The position numbers and the translations under genes are program-made. Source: Aliitabrizicola sp031425325 (lineage in GTDB: Bacteria; Pseudomonadota; Alphaproteobacteria; Rhodobacterales; Rhodobacteraceae). Taken from it: a stretch of 30,234 nt of DNA. Under the pieces are notes generated by a model. That model had not been told where the DNA came from and did not search any database. It saw nothing but the letters and a program-made list of their open reading frames with translations. Shown here in pieces: positions 8,304 through 17,569 of the stretch. Every line of letters starts with the position of its first letter. The stretch's first letter is position 1. The stretch lies in assembly GCA_031425325.1 (NCBI GenBank), contig JANPJD010000179.1, positions 1-30,234 on the forward strand, written 5' to 3'.

Positions 8304-10273
8304 TCCGCCGGAAGCGCCGCTGCGCGGGGCGCGCGCGCCCCGGCGGCGACGCGGAAGCGCCGGTCTGTCAGGCTGAGCCCGCCACCCAGCGCCATCAGCG
8401 CGCAGCCGATCCAGATGAAATTCACGAAGGGCTCGATATAGCTGCGGACCGCCCAGCCACCGCCGTCCTGCGGCTCTCCGATGACGAGGTAAACGTCGCG
8501 CATCAGGCTGTGGTCGATCCCCGCCTCGGTCGTGGGCATGCCGGCGACCGGGTAGATGCGCTTTTCGGGGGTCAGGGTCGCAACCTCGGCCCCGTCGCGG
8601 CGCACGACCAGTTCGGCCATCGTCGAGGTGTAGTTCGGCCCTTCGACCTCGCGCACGTCGCGCAACTCGACCGCGTAAGGGCCAAGGGGATAGGTCTCGC
8701 CAATCTGCACGACGCGGATATCCTCGGTCTTCCAGGCGGTGACCGTCGCCACGGCGAAGACCGTGACGCCGAAGCCGATATGGGCCGTGACCTTGCCCCA
8801 GTCGGCCCGCGGCAGGCGCGTCAGTCGGTCTAGGCGCGAGGCGATGCCTCCGCGCCCGCCGCGCTGCCAGAGGTCGGCCATCGCTCCGAACACGACCCAG
8901 GCAGCAAGAAGCACGCCGACCGGCCCCAGCGCCGAGCGCCCGGTCTGCATCGTCCAGGCGAGCACGCCGCAGGCCAGCGACAGCACGAGGATGCCGCCCA
9001 GGGGGCGCATCGCGCGCCCGAGGTCCGCGCGCTTCCAAGGCAGCATCGAACCGAGGGGCAAGAGCGCCGCCATCGCGACGACGAAGGGCGTGAAGGCCGC
9101 GTCGAAGAAGGGCGGGCCGACCGAGAGCTTGCGGTCTAGCACAAGCTCGGCGAAGAGCGGCCAGAGCGTTCCGACGAAGACCACAAGGCACGAGACGCTG
9201 AGCAGCAGGTTGTTCGCGACCAGCGCACTTTCGCGGCTGACCACCGAAAAGACGCCCTTCGCCTCCATCAGATGGGCGCGCGCCGCGTAGAGCGTCAACG
9301 CCCCGCCCATGAAGACGCCAAGGATAAGCAGGATAAATACCCCCCGCTCGGGGTCGTTGGCAAAGGCGTGCACGCTTGTGATGACGCCCGAGCGCACGAT
9401 GAAGGTGCCGATCAGCGAGAAGCCGAAGGCGAGGATCGCAAGCAGGATCGTCCAACTTTTCAGCGCCTCGCGCTTTTCCACGACGATGGCGGAATGCAGC
9501 AGGGCTGCGGCCAGAAGCCAGGGCATGAAGCTTGCATTCTCGACCGGGTCCCAGAACCAGAAACCGCCCCAGCCAAGCTCGTAATAGGCCCACCACGACC
9601 CAAGTGCGATGCCGATGGTCAGGAACACCCAGGCGGCAAGGGTCCAGGGCCGCACCCAGCGCCCCCACGCGGCATCGACGCGCCCCTCGATCAGCGCGGC
9701 GACCGCGAAGGAGAAGGACATCGAGAGCCCGACATAGCCGAGGTAGAGGAAGGGCGGGTGGAAGGCGAGGCCGGGGTCCTGCAACAAGGGATTAAGGTCC
9801 TGCCCGTCGAGCGGCGGCACCGCGAGGCGCAGGAACGGGTTCGAGGTGAAGAGCATGAAGGCGAGGAAGGCCACGCCGACCATCCCCTGCACCGCCAGAA
9901 CGCGGGCGCGCAGCGTGGGCGGCAAGTTGCCCCCGAACCACGCGGCACTTGCCCCGAACAGCGCAAGGATCAGCGCCCAGAGCAGAAGCGAGCCCTCGTG
10001 GTTCCCCCAGACGCCGGTGATCTTGTAGAGCATGGGCTTGAGCGTGTGCGAGTTCAGCGTGACCAGCCGGAGCGAGAAGTCCGAGGTCACGAAGGCCCAG
10101 GTCAGCGCGGCGAAGGAAAAACCGATCAGCAGCAGTTGCGTTGTCGCCGCGGGTTCCGCGACGGCCATCCAGCCCGACCAGCGCCGATGCGCGCCGATCA
10201 GCGGCACGGTCGACTGAATGATGGCCACCGCGAACGCGAGGACCAGCGCAAAATGCCCGAGTTCGACGATCAT
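8300..10273 (-). CDS. ccmF: Haem lyase subunit CcmF (CycK)
   Basis: An inner-membrane haem handling protein of System I cytochrome c maturation. It takes haem from holo-CcmE and attaches it to apocytochrome c with CcmH and CcmI. The 657 residues match the family length of about 650. Many membrane helices are visible. The WWD-type haem signature lies at about 235-252 (WGGFWFWDPVENASFMPW), with family histidines nearby (for example H173 in FHPPFLYLGY and H260). The start is the ATG at 10273 (MIVELGHFAL). The frame stays open upstream, but that extension is arginine-rich and low in hydrophobicity, unlike the family. ccmE is not in the window. The upstream neighbour is the HerA-like gene, 76 bases away. 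Confidence 0.96.
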   Translation of the reverse strand: MIVELGHFALVLAFAVAIIQSTVPLIGAHRRWSGWMAVAEPAATTQLLLIGFSFAALTWAFVTSDFSLRLVTLNSHTLKPMLYKITGVWGNHEGSLLLWALILALFGASAAWFGGNLPPTLRARVLAVQGMVGVAFLAFMLFTSNPFLRLAVPPLDGQDLNPLLQDPGLAFHPPFLYLGYVGLSMSFSFAVAALIEGRVDAAWGRWVRPWTLAAWVFLTIGIALGSWWAYYELGWGGFWFWDPVENASFMPWLLAAALLHSAIVVEKREALKSWTILLAILAFGFSLIGTFIVRSGVITSVHAFANDPERGVFILLILGVFMGGALTLYAARAHLMEAKGVFSVVSRESALVANNLLLSVSCLVVFVGTLWPLFAELVLDRKLSVGPPFFDAAFTPFVVAMAALLPLGSMLPWKRADLGRAMRPLGGILVLSLACGVLAWTMQTGRSALGPVGVLLAAWVVFGAMADLWQRGGRGGIASRLDRLTRLPRADWGKVTAHIGFGVTVFAVATVTAWKTEDIRVVQIGETYPLGPYAVELRDVREVEGPNYTSTMAELVVRRDGAEVATLTPEKRIYPVAGMPTTEAGIDHSLMRDVYLVIGEPQDGGGWAVRSYIEPFVNFIWIGCALMALGGGLSLTDRRFRVAAGARAPRAAALPAE

Positions 10274-10309
10274 GTTCAGTCCTCCCGCGCAGACAGTAGG
10301 CGCAACGCG

Positions 10310-10334
10310 GCGCGCATCCAATGGGGATGCGCGC
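10310..10334. other. 10-bp perfect hairpin between the HerA-like gene and ccmF
   Basis: GCGCGCATCC at 10310-10319 and its exact complement at 10325-10334 flank a 5-base loop in the 76-base gap. No run of T follows on the minus strand, so it is not a standard intrinsic terminator. It may be an RNA stability hairpin or a partial transcription barrier between the two genes. Confidence 0.5.
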
Positions 10335-10349
10335 GGATGCCGCGCCGCT

Positions 10350-11879
<1,530 letters not shown>

Positions 11880-11985
11880 CCTGACCCCCTTGATGCGCCA
11901 AGCGACGCCGGGGGCGAAAATACATCGTTAACCTGTCTGTGCCAGCCTCCATTCTGTCGGGTGGGCTGCCTGCCCGGCGGACGAC

Positions 11986-12148
11986 CTCCCTGTCGGACTG
12001 GCCGCGTCTTTCCCCCGGGACTGACGCGGCCCTTTTTCTGCATCGGCCCGACAAATCGACCGTTTCAAAACTGTCAAAGAAGGCGTTGACGCAGAGTTTT
12101 GAAGCCCGTAACGTCTTTGGCAATGACGTCGGCCAGTCCGACAGGGAG
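11986..12148. repeat. 19-bp perfect inverted repeat in a structured intergenic region
   Basis: The 19-base block CTCCCTGTCGGACTGGCCG at 11986-12004 recurs as its exact reverse complement at 12130-12148. Between the arms lie a terminator (12000-12037) and a second inverted repeat. That second repeat has TTCAAAACT at 12064-12072 matching AGTTTTGAA at 12095-12103, with GTCAA/TTGAC nested inside. The whole 397-base gap from 11880 to 12276 has no convincing gene. The block appears near the 5' end of predicted transcripts on both strands, as though a leader had been duplicated head to head. Confidence 0.65.
12000..12037 (+). terminator. Intrinsic terminator 1 in the 11.9-12.3 kb gap
   Basis: GGCCGCGTC at 12000-12008 pairs with GACGCGGCC at 12023-12031. 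C12032 and then T-run 12033-12037 follow. The orientation is plus. No gene lies just upstream on this strand, because the HerA-like gene runs away on the minus strand. It therefore ends either antisense transcripts or an unannotated short RNA. Confidence 0.65.
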
Positions 12149-12191
12149 ATAACAAAAACGACGAAAAAGGGCCACTCTGCGGGCCCTTTTT
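12086..12191 (+). ncRNA. Candidate short RNA of about 70 bases (promoter plus terminator)
   Basis: TTGACG (12086-12091) and TAACGT (12109-12114) are 17 bases apart, which predicts a start near 12121. An intrinsic terminator ends at 12191. Its stem is 12164-12173 with 12182-12191, AAAAAGGGCC against GGCCCTTTTT, so it works in both directions. The predicted transcript carries the repeat block CGGCCAGTCCGACAGGGAG (12130-12148) and then an A-rich stretch. AGGGAG looks like a ribosome site, but no ATG or GTG follows at a useful distance. A small RNA fits better than a leader peptide. This is inference from signals only. Confidence 0.4.
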
Positions 12192-12229
12192 CCGTTGTAG
12201 CGCGGACATCCGCTGGATCGTTTTCCCGC

Positions 12230-12258
12230 CTGACAGCCGGTCCGTGCCATGCTAGGCA
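12230..12258 (+). promoter_or_regulatory. Putative promoter of the IalB-family gene
   Basis: CTGACA at 12230-12235 and TAGGCA at 12253-12258 are 17 bases apart, downstream of the bidirectional terminator at 12164-12191. Transcription would start near 12265, a few bases before the gene. The -10 match is weak. Confidence 0.35.
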
Positions 12259-12276
12259 GCGCACGACCAAGACAAG

Positions 12277-12930
12277 ATGGACAGAACAATGACCCCTCCG
12301 ATGTCTCTGCTGCGCCTGACGCTTTCCGTCGCCCTTGCGATGAGCCCACTCACGGCAGTCGCTCAAGAGGCCGAGGCGCCCGCCGCGGACGCGGCCCCCG
12401 CCCCGGCCGAGGCGGCGCCCGGTGCTGACAACCTGTCGCTCGGGTCCGAGGTGCAGGCCCCCGACGGCCCTGGCACCACCTATACGTCCGCGACCTTCGG
12501 CTCGTGGGAGCAGCGCTGCATCCGCGCCGAGGACGGATCGGACCCCTGCCAACTGTACCAGCTTCTGAAGGACGAGGCGGGCAACAGCGTGGCCGAGATC
12601 AGCCTTTTCGGCCTGCCGGCCGGCCAGGCGGCCGCGGCGGGTGCGACGATCATCGCCCCGCTCGAGACGCTGCTGACCGAGCAGTTGACGATCTCGGTCG
12701 ATGGCGCGACGCCCAAGCGCTATCCCTTCACCTGGTGCGCGCCGATCGGCTGTATCGCCCGCGTGGGCTTCACTGCGGACGAGATCGAGCAGTTTAAGAA
12801 GGGCTCGAAGGCAACGATGTCGATCGTGCCGGTCGCGGCCCCCGACCAGCGCGTCAACCTCGACATCTCGCTGAGCGGTTTCACGGCGGGTTTTGACGCG
12901 GTTGCCGCCGTGGCAGCCCCGGCGCCCTGA
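12277..12930 (+). CDS. Invasion-associated locus B (IalB) family periplasmic protein
   Basis: A secreted protein of the IalB family (PF06776), widespread in alphaproteobacteria. The family was named from Bartonella, where IalB aids erythrocyte entry; in free-living relatives the role is unknown. The product has a signal peptide ending near AVA-Q (residue 29) and an Ala/Pro-rich linker to about residue 62. The domain begins with FGSWEQRC. Four cysteines (C81, C91, C154, C159) are placed for disulphides, as is common in the family. The first ATG is 12277 (217 residues). A second in-frame ATG at 12289 gives MTPPMSLLRL and an equally good signal peptide. No strong ribosome site separates them. 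Confidence 0.85.
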   Translation: MDRTMTPPMSLLRLTLSVALAMSPLTAVAQEAEAPAADAAPAPAEAAPGADNLSLGSEVQAPDGPGTTYTSATFGSWEQRCIRAEDGSDPCQLYQLLKDEAGNSVAEISLFGLPAGQAAAAGATIIAPLETLLTEQLTISVDGATPKRYPFTWCAPIGCIARVGFTADEIEQFKKGSKATMSIVPVAAPDQRVNLDISLSGFTAGFDAVAAVAAPAP

Positions 12931-12969
12931 CGGTCAGCGACCGACGACGCGGGTTCACAACCCAGCCGA

Positions 12970-13014
12970 GGAAACGGGGGGTTTCACACCCCCCGCGCCC
13001 CCCGTGGGGTATTT
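12970..13014 (+). repeat. Intergenic hairpin repeat, copy 2
   Basis: This is the second copy of the element at 6532-6577, with the same GGGGGG-TTTCACA-CCCCCC core and a GTGGGGTATTT end. It lies between the convergent IalB-family and KAS genes, where it can act as a shared transcription terminator or barrier. The two copies differ by a few bases outside the core. Confidence 0.65.
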
Positions 13015-13051
13015 CAGCCGAAGCGAAGCCTGATCCCCAGCGCGATGCGCG

Positions 13052-14260
13052 TCAGGCGCGCCGCAGCGCAAGGACCGCGTTGAGGCCGCCGAAAGCGAAG
13101 GCGTTCGACAGCACCACGTCGACCTTCGCGTCGCGCGCGACATTCGGCACGACATCGAGCGCACATTCCGGGTCGGGTTCCTCGTAGCCGATTGTGGGGG
13201 CGATCACGCCCTCACGCAGTGCCATCAGGCAGGCCAGCAACTCGACCGCCCCGGTGCCGCCGATCAGGTGGCCGTGCATCGACTTGGTCGACGAGATCAT
13301 CAGCCGGTCGGCATGGTGGCCGAACACGTCCGCCACGGCGGCACATTCCGTCTTGTCGTTGGCGGCGGTGCCCGTGCCATGTGCGTTGATGTAGCCGACC
13401 TCGTTGCCGTTCAGCCCCGCGTCGCGCAGCGCCGCCGCCATCGCACGGGCGGCCCCCTGCTTCGAGGGCATCACGATGTCGGCCGCGTCCGAAGTCATCG
13501 CGAAGCCCGCGACCTCGGCCAGGATCTCGGCCCCGCGCGCCATCGCGTGCTCGCGGTCCTCGAACACGAAGACGGCCGCCCCCTCGCCCTGGACCATTCC
13601 GTTGCGGTTCAGGCTGAACGGGCGGCAGGCGTCCTTGGACATGACGCGAAGCCCTTCCCACGCCTTGATGCCGCCGAAGCAAAGCATCGACTCTGACCCG
13701 CCGGTCAGCATCGCCTTGGCCCCGCCCGCTCGGATCATCTGAAAGGCAAGGCCCATCGCGTGGTTCGAACTGGCACAGGCGGTGGCGACCGAAAAGGCCG
13801 GACCCTTGAGGTTGAACTCCATCGAGAGGTGGCTGGCGGCGGCGTTGTTCATCAGCTTCGGCACGACAAAAGGATGGACGCGGTTCTTGCCCTCTTCGTA
13901 GACGGCCCGGTAGTTCTCGTCCCAGGTGTTGACCCCGCCTCCGGCGGTGCCAAGCACGACGCCCGATTCGTAGCCGAGATGCCCGTCGAAGTTCAGGCCC
14001 GATTGCGCCACCGCCTGGCGCGCGGCCAGAAGGGTGAACTGCGTGAACTTGTCGTAGAGGACGATCTGCTGGCGATTGAAATGCGCCTCGGGGTCCCAGT
14101 TGTGGACCTGCCCGCCGATCTGGATCGAGAGGCGGTCCTTGTCGCGGATGTCGAGGTCGGTGATGCCGCAGCGCCCCTCGCGGAACGCCTCGCAGGTGCC
14201 CGCCACGTCATGCGCGAGCGCGTTGATCGTACCGGCCCCGGTAATGACGACGCGGTTCAT
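13052..14260 (-). CDS. Beta-ketoacyl-ACP synthase, FabF/NodE type
   Basis: A condensing enzyme that extends acyl-ACP with malonyl-ACP. The 402 residues contain the full KAS II triad. C162 lies in ATACASSNHAMG, H294 in NAHGTGT and H331 in STKSMHGHLIGG, with K326 nearby, and the AFGGLN loop is near the end. All catalytic residues are present, so it should be active. It is the last gene of a minus-strand operon that also makes an acyl carrier protein and LpxD, so it probably serves a special acyl chain for lipid A or a related envelope lipid, not bulk fatty acid synthesis. The start ATG at 14260 has no purine-rich site before it (CCACCGTATG), so translation may depend on coupling to the ACP gene 24 bases upstream. 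Confidence 0.9.
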   Translation of the reverse strand: MNRVVITGAGTINALAHDVAGTCEAFREGRCGITDLDIRDKDRLSIQIGGQVHNWDPEAHFNRQQIVLYDKFTQFTLLAARQAVAQSGLNFDGHLGYESGVVLGTAGGGVNTWDENYRAVYEEGKNRVHPFVVPKLMNNAAASHLSMEFNLKGPAFSVATACASSNHAMGLAFQMIRAGGAKAMLTGGSESMLCFGGIKAWEGLRVMSKDACRPFSLNRNGMVQGEGAAVFVFEDREHAMARGAEILAEVAGFAMTSDAADIVMPSKQGAARAMAAALRDAGLNGNEVGYINAHGTGTAANDKTECAAVADVFGHHADRLMISSTKSMHGHLIGGTGAVELLACLMALREGVIAPTIGYEEPDPECALDVVPNVARDAKVDVVLSNAFAFGGLNAVLALRRA

Positions 14261-14284
14261 ACGGTGGGGGTCACGCGGTGGGGG

Positions 14285-14548
14285 TCATGGTCGGGCGGCG
14301 ACCAGCGCCTCGACCGCCGCCACGATGCTTGCGACCGTCGAGATGTCGAACTCGCCGCTGGTCGGATCATTCGCGTTGAACGGGACCGAGATGTCGAACG
14401 CCTCCTCAATGGCGAAAATCGATTCGACGAGGCCGAGACTGTCGATGCCCAGGCTTTCCAGCGTCGAATCGAGCCCGACGTCAGCCGTGTCGAGCACCGC
14501 TTGTTCGGCGATGATCGCAATCACACGATCCTGAACGCTTGGAGTCAT
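14285..14548 (-). CDS. Acyl carrier protein, specialised (AcpXL-like)
   Basis: An 87-residue acyl carrier protein. S37 in LGIDSLGLVESIFAIEEAF is the site for 4'-phosphopantetheine. The FAIEEAFDISVPF stretch after it resembles the AcpXL carriers that deliver very long acyl chains to lipid A in rhizobia more than housekeeping AcpP. Neighbours are lpxD (28 bases upstream) and a KAS (24 bases downstream), which supports a dedicated lipid A or envelope role. The ATG at 14548 has a G-rich stretch upstream. A 14-base near-duplication covers its stop codon. Assignment to AcpXL itself is uncertain. Confidence 0.88.
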   Translation of the reverse strand: MTPSVQDRVIAIIAEQAVLDTADVGLDSTLESLGIDSLGLVESIFAIEEAFDISVPFNANDPTSGEFDISTVASIVAAVEALVAARP

Positions 14549-14576
14549 GGCGGCCCCCGGTGAAGACGCCGATGAT

Positions 14577-15671
14577 CTAATCGCTCCGGTCCGGCTTTGG
14601 AATGGCCTTCTGCAATGCGGCCACGGCTTCGGCCAGGCGCGGCAGGCGGCGCATGGCCTTCTGCATCTGGATATGGGTGTCCATCCGGACGGCCGGATAG
14701 CCGAGCAGGACGCGGCCTGCTGGCGCGTTGGTGAAGATCTTGCTGGCGCCGCCCGCGATCACGTCGTCGCCGATGAAGATGTTGTCGTTGACGCCGCACT
14801 GGCCGCCCAGCACCACGCGGTCGCCGATCCGGGCCGAGCCTGCGATGCCGACCTGGCCGCAGAGCAGGCAGTCGCGCCCGACCGTCACGTTGTGACCGAC
14901 ATGGACGAGGTTATCGAGCTTGGTGCCCGATCCGATGGCGGTGTCGCGGATCGTACCCCGGTCGATGCAGGCGTTGGACCCGACCTCGACATCGTCGCCG
15001 AGCGTCACCGAGCCCAGCGAGTGGATGCGCGTCCAGCCCTGCGCCGGGGCCTCGCTGCGGGTCCCGAGCGTCGAGCGCACCGCCTCGACCGCCGAAGCCT
15101 CGGGCGTCACGAAGGAAAATCCGTCGCCGCCGATCACGGCACCGGGTTGCAGGATAACCCGGTCGCCGATGGTCACGCGCGGCCCGATCCGCACGCCCGG
15201 CAGGATCAGCGCGTCGTCCCCGATCCGCGCGCCTTCGGCGATCGAGACATGGCTCACGATCCGGGCGCGGGCACCGATGGTGACATCCTGCCCGATCACG
15301 ACGAAGGGCCCGATGGCTGCATCCGCGCCGATCAGGGCCGACGGGTCGACCACCGCCAGCGGATGCAGGCCCGCCGCAAGGGCAGGTCCCGGATCGAACA
15401 ACCGCGTCAGCCCCGCCATCGCGATGCGCGCGCGGGGAACCCAAATCGCGGCTTGCAGGCCAAGCGCGCGCCAGTCGGCGCCGGGCCAGACAATGGCTGC
15501 CCTCGCCTGCCCGCGTGAAAGACCTTCGGCATATTTGGGGTCCATCGCGAGCGCCAGCATGTCGGCGGTGGCGACCGCGGGTTCGGACGCCGAGACGACC
15601 CGAAGGGAAAGATCGCCCTCCGCCTCGGCCCCAAGGGCGGCGGCCACTTCGGCGATGCTGTGCCCTGTCAT
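14577..15671 (-). CDS. lpxD: UDP-3-O-acylglucosamine N-acyltransferase
   Basis: LpxD transfers a 3-hydroxyacyl chain from ACP to the 2-amino group of UDP-3-O-acylglucosamine in lipid A synthesis. The 364 residues are a little longer than E. coli LpxD (341). The N-terminal uridine-binding domain covers about 1-100. A left-handed beta helix of hexapeptide repeats follows from about 105 to 330 (for example IGPFVVIGQDVTIGARARI). H260 in HVGHNV aligns with the catalytic histidine, and GGDGFSF is conserved near 181. The gene is not in the usual bamA-lpxD-fabZ-lpxA order. It lies between an L,D-transpeptidase (7 bases upstream) and a specialised ACP, so it may be a second, pathway-specific LpxD paralogue. 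Confidence 0.9.
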   Translation of the reverse strand: MTGHSIAEVAAALGAEAEGDLSLRVVSASEPAVATADMLALAMDPKYAEGLSRGQARAAIVWPGADWRALGLQAAIWVPRARIAMAGLTRLFDPGPALAAGLHPLAVVDPSALIGADAAIGPFVVIGQDVTIGARARIVSHVSIAEGARIGDDALILPGVRIGPRVTIGDRVILQPGAVIGGDGFSFVTPEASAVEAVRSTLGTRSEAPAQGWTRIHSLGSVTLGDDVEVGSNACIDRGTIRDTAIGSGTKLDNLVHVGHNVTVGRDCLLCGQVGIAGSARIGDRVVLGGQCGVNDNIFIGDDVIAGGASKIFTNAPAGRVLLGYPAVRMDTHIQMQKAMRRLPRLAEAVAALQKAIPKPDRSD

Positions 15672-15678
15672 GGCCGGT

Positions 15679-17268
15679 CTATCCCTGCACCTCGTTCAGC
15701 GTCAGCCCCGCCTCGACGAGCGCGTCGAACAGGCGCGCGTCGCGACCGTAGACATCACGCCGGTAGGTCATCTCGCCCTTCGGGCCGGGATAGGCGGTGA
15801 AATAGACGATGTGAACGGGCAGCGGCACGGTCAGTTTCACCGCCGTCTCGACCCCCGTCCGCAGGTGACGCTCGAACTCGCCCTGGGGATCGTCCGATTG
15901 CGCGGCGAGCAGCGCATAGGCGAAGTCGAACGGCTCATTCAGGCGGATGCAGCCGTGGCTGTAGGCGCGCACGTCCTGTGCGAAGAGCGCCTTTTGCGGC
16001 GTGTCGTGCAGGTAGATGTTGTATTCGTTCGGGAACATGAACTTGACCTTGCCCAGCGCATTGCCGTCCGAGGGCGGCTGGCGCATCGAGAAGGGGAAGT
16101 TCGCCGCGGTGTAGCGCGAAAAGTCGATCGCGCCGCGCGACACGACGCGGCCCGAGCGATCGACGATCTTCAGATGCCCGGCCGCGTTCGGGTTGCTTTT
16201 CAGCAGCGGCAGATACTCCTTCGTCGTGATCGAGCGCGGGACGTTCCAGGTCGGATTGATGACCATGAACTCCATCCGGTCCGAAAACTCGGGCGTGCGC
16301 TGGTCGGGCAAGTCCTTGCCCACGACCGAACGGGTCTGGAACGTCACCCTCCCATGATCGACGATCCGCGCGGTGAAGTCGGGCAGGTTCACCCAGACAT
16401 GGCGAACGCCCCGGTCCTCGGGCATCCAGCGCTCGCGCTCCATCGCGACGACGACCGCCTTCAGCCGCTCCTGCGGCGAGACGTTGATCTCGGCCAGCGT
16501 GGCGGGCCCGGCGATGCCGTCGGCGGGCAGGCCGTGCAGGTGCTGGAACCGTCGCACCGCCTGCGTGAGGGGCGCGTCATAGTCGCGCGAGGCACGGCGC
16601 GGCAGTAGCCCCATCGAGACGAGGCGGTCGCGCAGCGCGACGACGGCCTCGCCCGCGTCACCGGGGCCGAGGCGCTCGGCGTTGACCGCAGGCCCCCAGC
16701 CACCCTGCCGGACACGCTCGGCCAGCCGCATCTTCTCGCGCATCAGGAGCGCGTATTGCGTCGAGGCGGGCAGCAGCCCGGCCAGATGGTCGGAGGGGTC
16801 GGCTGCAAGGAAGGACTCGATCTGCAGGCGACGGTCGCGCACGGGAATGTCGCGCACGATGCCGGGATCGACCCGGGAAGGCCGGAGCGCACCCGTCTGC
16901 ACGTCCCGCGCATAGTCGAGGAAGGCGCGCGTCAGGGCAACTTCGGCGCGGCCCCGGTCGCCCTCGGTTCGCGCTTCGCGCAGCGACGCCTCAAGGGCAG
17001 CGGCATCGTAGCGTGCGACCGGCAGGGCGTGATCGGCCGCGCGCGACAGCACCGACAGCAAGGCCCCCCGCCGTGCCGCGTCATCGGCCTCGGTCCAGAT
17101 CGCGTCATAGCCCCGATCCCGGTAGAATCCCGCGATCGCCTCGTCATCGGCCGAAGCCTCGGCCACCGCCTGCACGAAGGCGCCGGGTTGCGCGGCGGCG
17201 GGCAGCGATGAGATGGGGAGCAAGAGCGCCGCAGCGGCGCAGAAAAAGGCACGGGTCGGAAACTTCAT
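15679..17268 (-). CDS. L,D-transpeptidase, YcbB/LdtD-like
   Basis: A periplasmic enzyme that forms 3-3 (mDAP-mDAP) cross-links in peptidoglycan. From the ATG at 17268 it has 529 residues. A signal peptide ends near AAA-Q (residue 27). A YcbB scaffold domain follows, then a peptidoglycan-binding domain at about 201-262 (LGPGDAGEAVVALRDRL, QAVRRFQHLHGLPADG). The YkuD catalytic domain covers about 285-495, with the nucleophile C440 in YSHGCIRLNEP and H421 upstream. The open frame extends 37 codons further upstream, but that part lacks signal-peptide character. It heads the ldt-lpxD-acp-KAS operon and is divergent from a DUF882/MepK-like gene. E. coli also has ycbB next to ycbK. Confidence 0.93.
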   Translation of the reverse strand: MKFPTRAFFCAAAALLLPISSLPAAAQPGAFVQAVAEASADDEAIAGFYRDRGYDAIWTEADDAARRGALLSVLSRAADHALPVARYDAAALEASLREARTEGDRGRAEVALTRAFLDYARDVQTGALRPSRVDPGIVRDIPVRDRRLQIESFLAADPSDHLAGLLPASTQYALLMREKMRLAERVRQGGWGPAVNAERLGPGDAGEAVVALRDRLVSMGLLPRRASRDYDAPLTQAVRRFQHLHGLPADGIAGPATLAEINVSPQERLKAVVVAMERERWMPEDRGVRHVWVNLPDFTARIVDHGRVTFQTRSVVGKDLPDQRTPEFSDRMEFMVINPTWNVPRSITTKEYLPLLKSNPNAAGHLKIVDRSGRVVSRGAIDFSRYTAANFPFSMRQPPSDGNALGKVKFMFPNEYNIYLHDTPQKALFAQDVRAYSHGCIRLNEPFDFAYALLAAQSDDPQGEFERHLRTGVETAVKLTVPLPVHIVYFTAYPGPKGEMTYRRDVYGRDARLFDALVEAGLTLNEVQG

Positions 17269-17426
17269 CTGCGAGCGCGTTCCTGTCTGGGGCGACGATT
17301 GGCGCAACTGTCTGCCATCAAAGAAAGATTGTCCATCAGCGCCACCATCGTGGCGATCACTTTTCAAGCGGGTGTGCAAAACCGATCGACCGCGTTCGAT
17401 ATCCGCCTTGGCAACAACCTGCCGAG

Positions 17427-17441
17427 TTAACCTAGTGTTGC
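17427..17441. promoter_or_regulatory. Possible CtrA-like site in the divergent ldt/DUF882 region
   Basis: TTAA-CCTAGTG-TTGC matches the CtrA consensus TTAA-N7-TTAA at six of eight fixed positions, and its first half extends to TTAACC. It lies in the 301-base divergent promoter region 17269-17569. That region also has a small CGCCAC/GTGGCG hairpin at 17340-17355 and no other gene that I can support. The match could be chance. Confidence 0.2.
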
Positions 17442-17569
17442 CGTTTCGCGATCATTGAATGCTTGGGTTGAGAATCAAGCTGTGGCATAGAAACAGGGCG
17501 CTTGGGGATAAGTGTGCAGAAGAACCGCCGGTACAGGGTGGTCTTGGAACTACGGGACAGGCACTTCGG

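Noticed and set aside
8304..9668. Long open frame fused in front of ccmH
   Set aside because: It is an out-of-frame read of ccmF. True ccmH begins at 8303 with a signal peptide and overlaps the ccmF stop.
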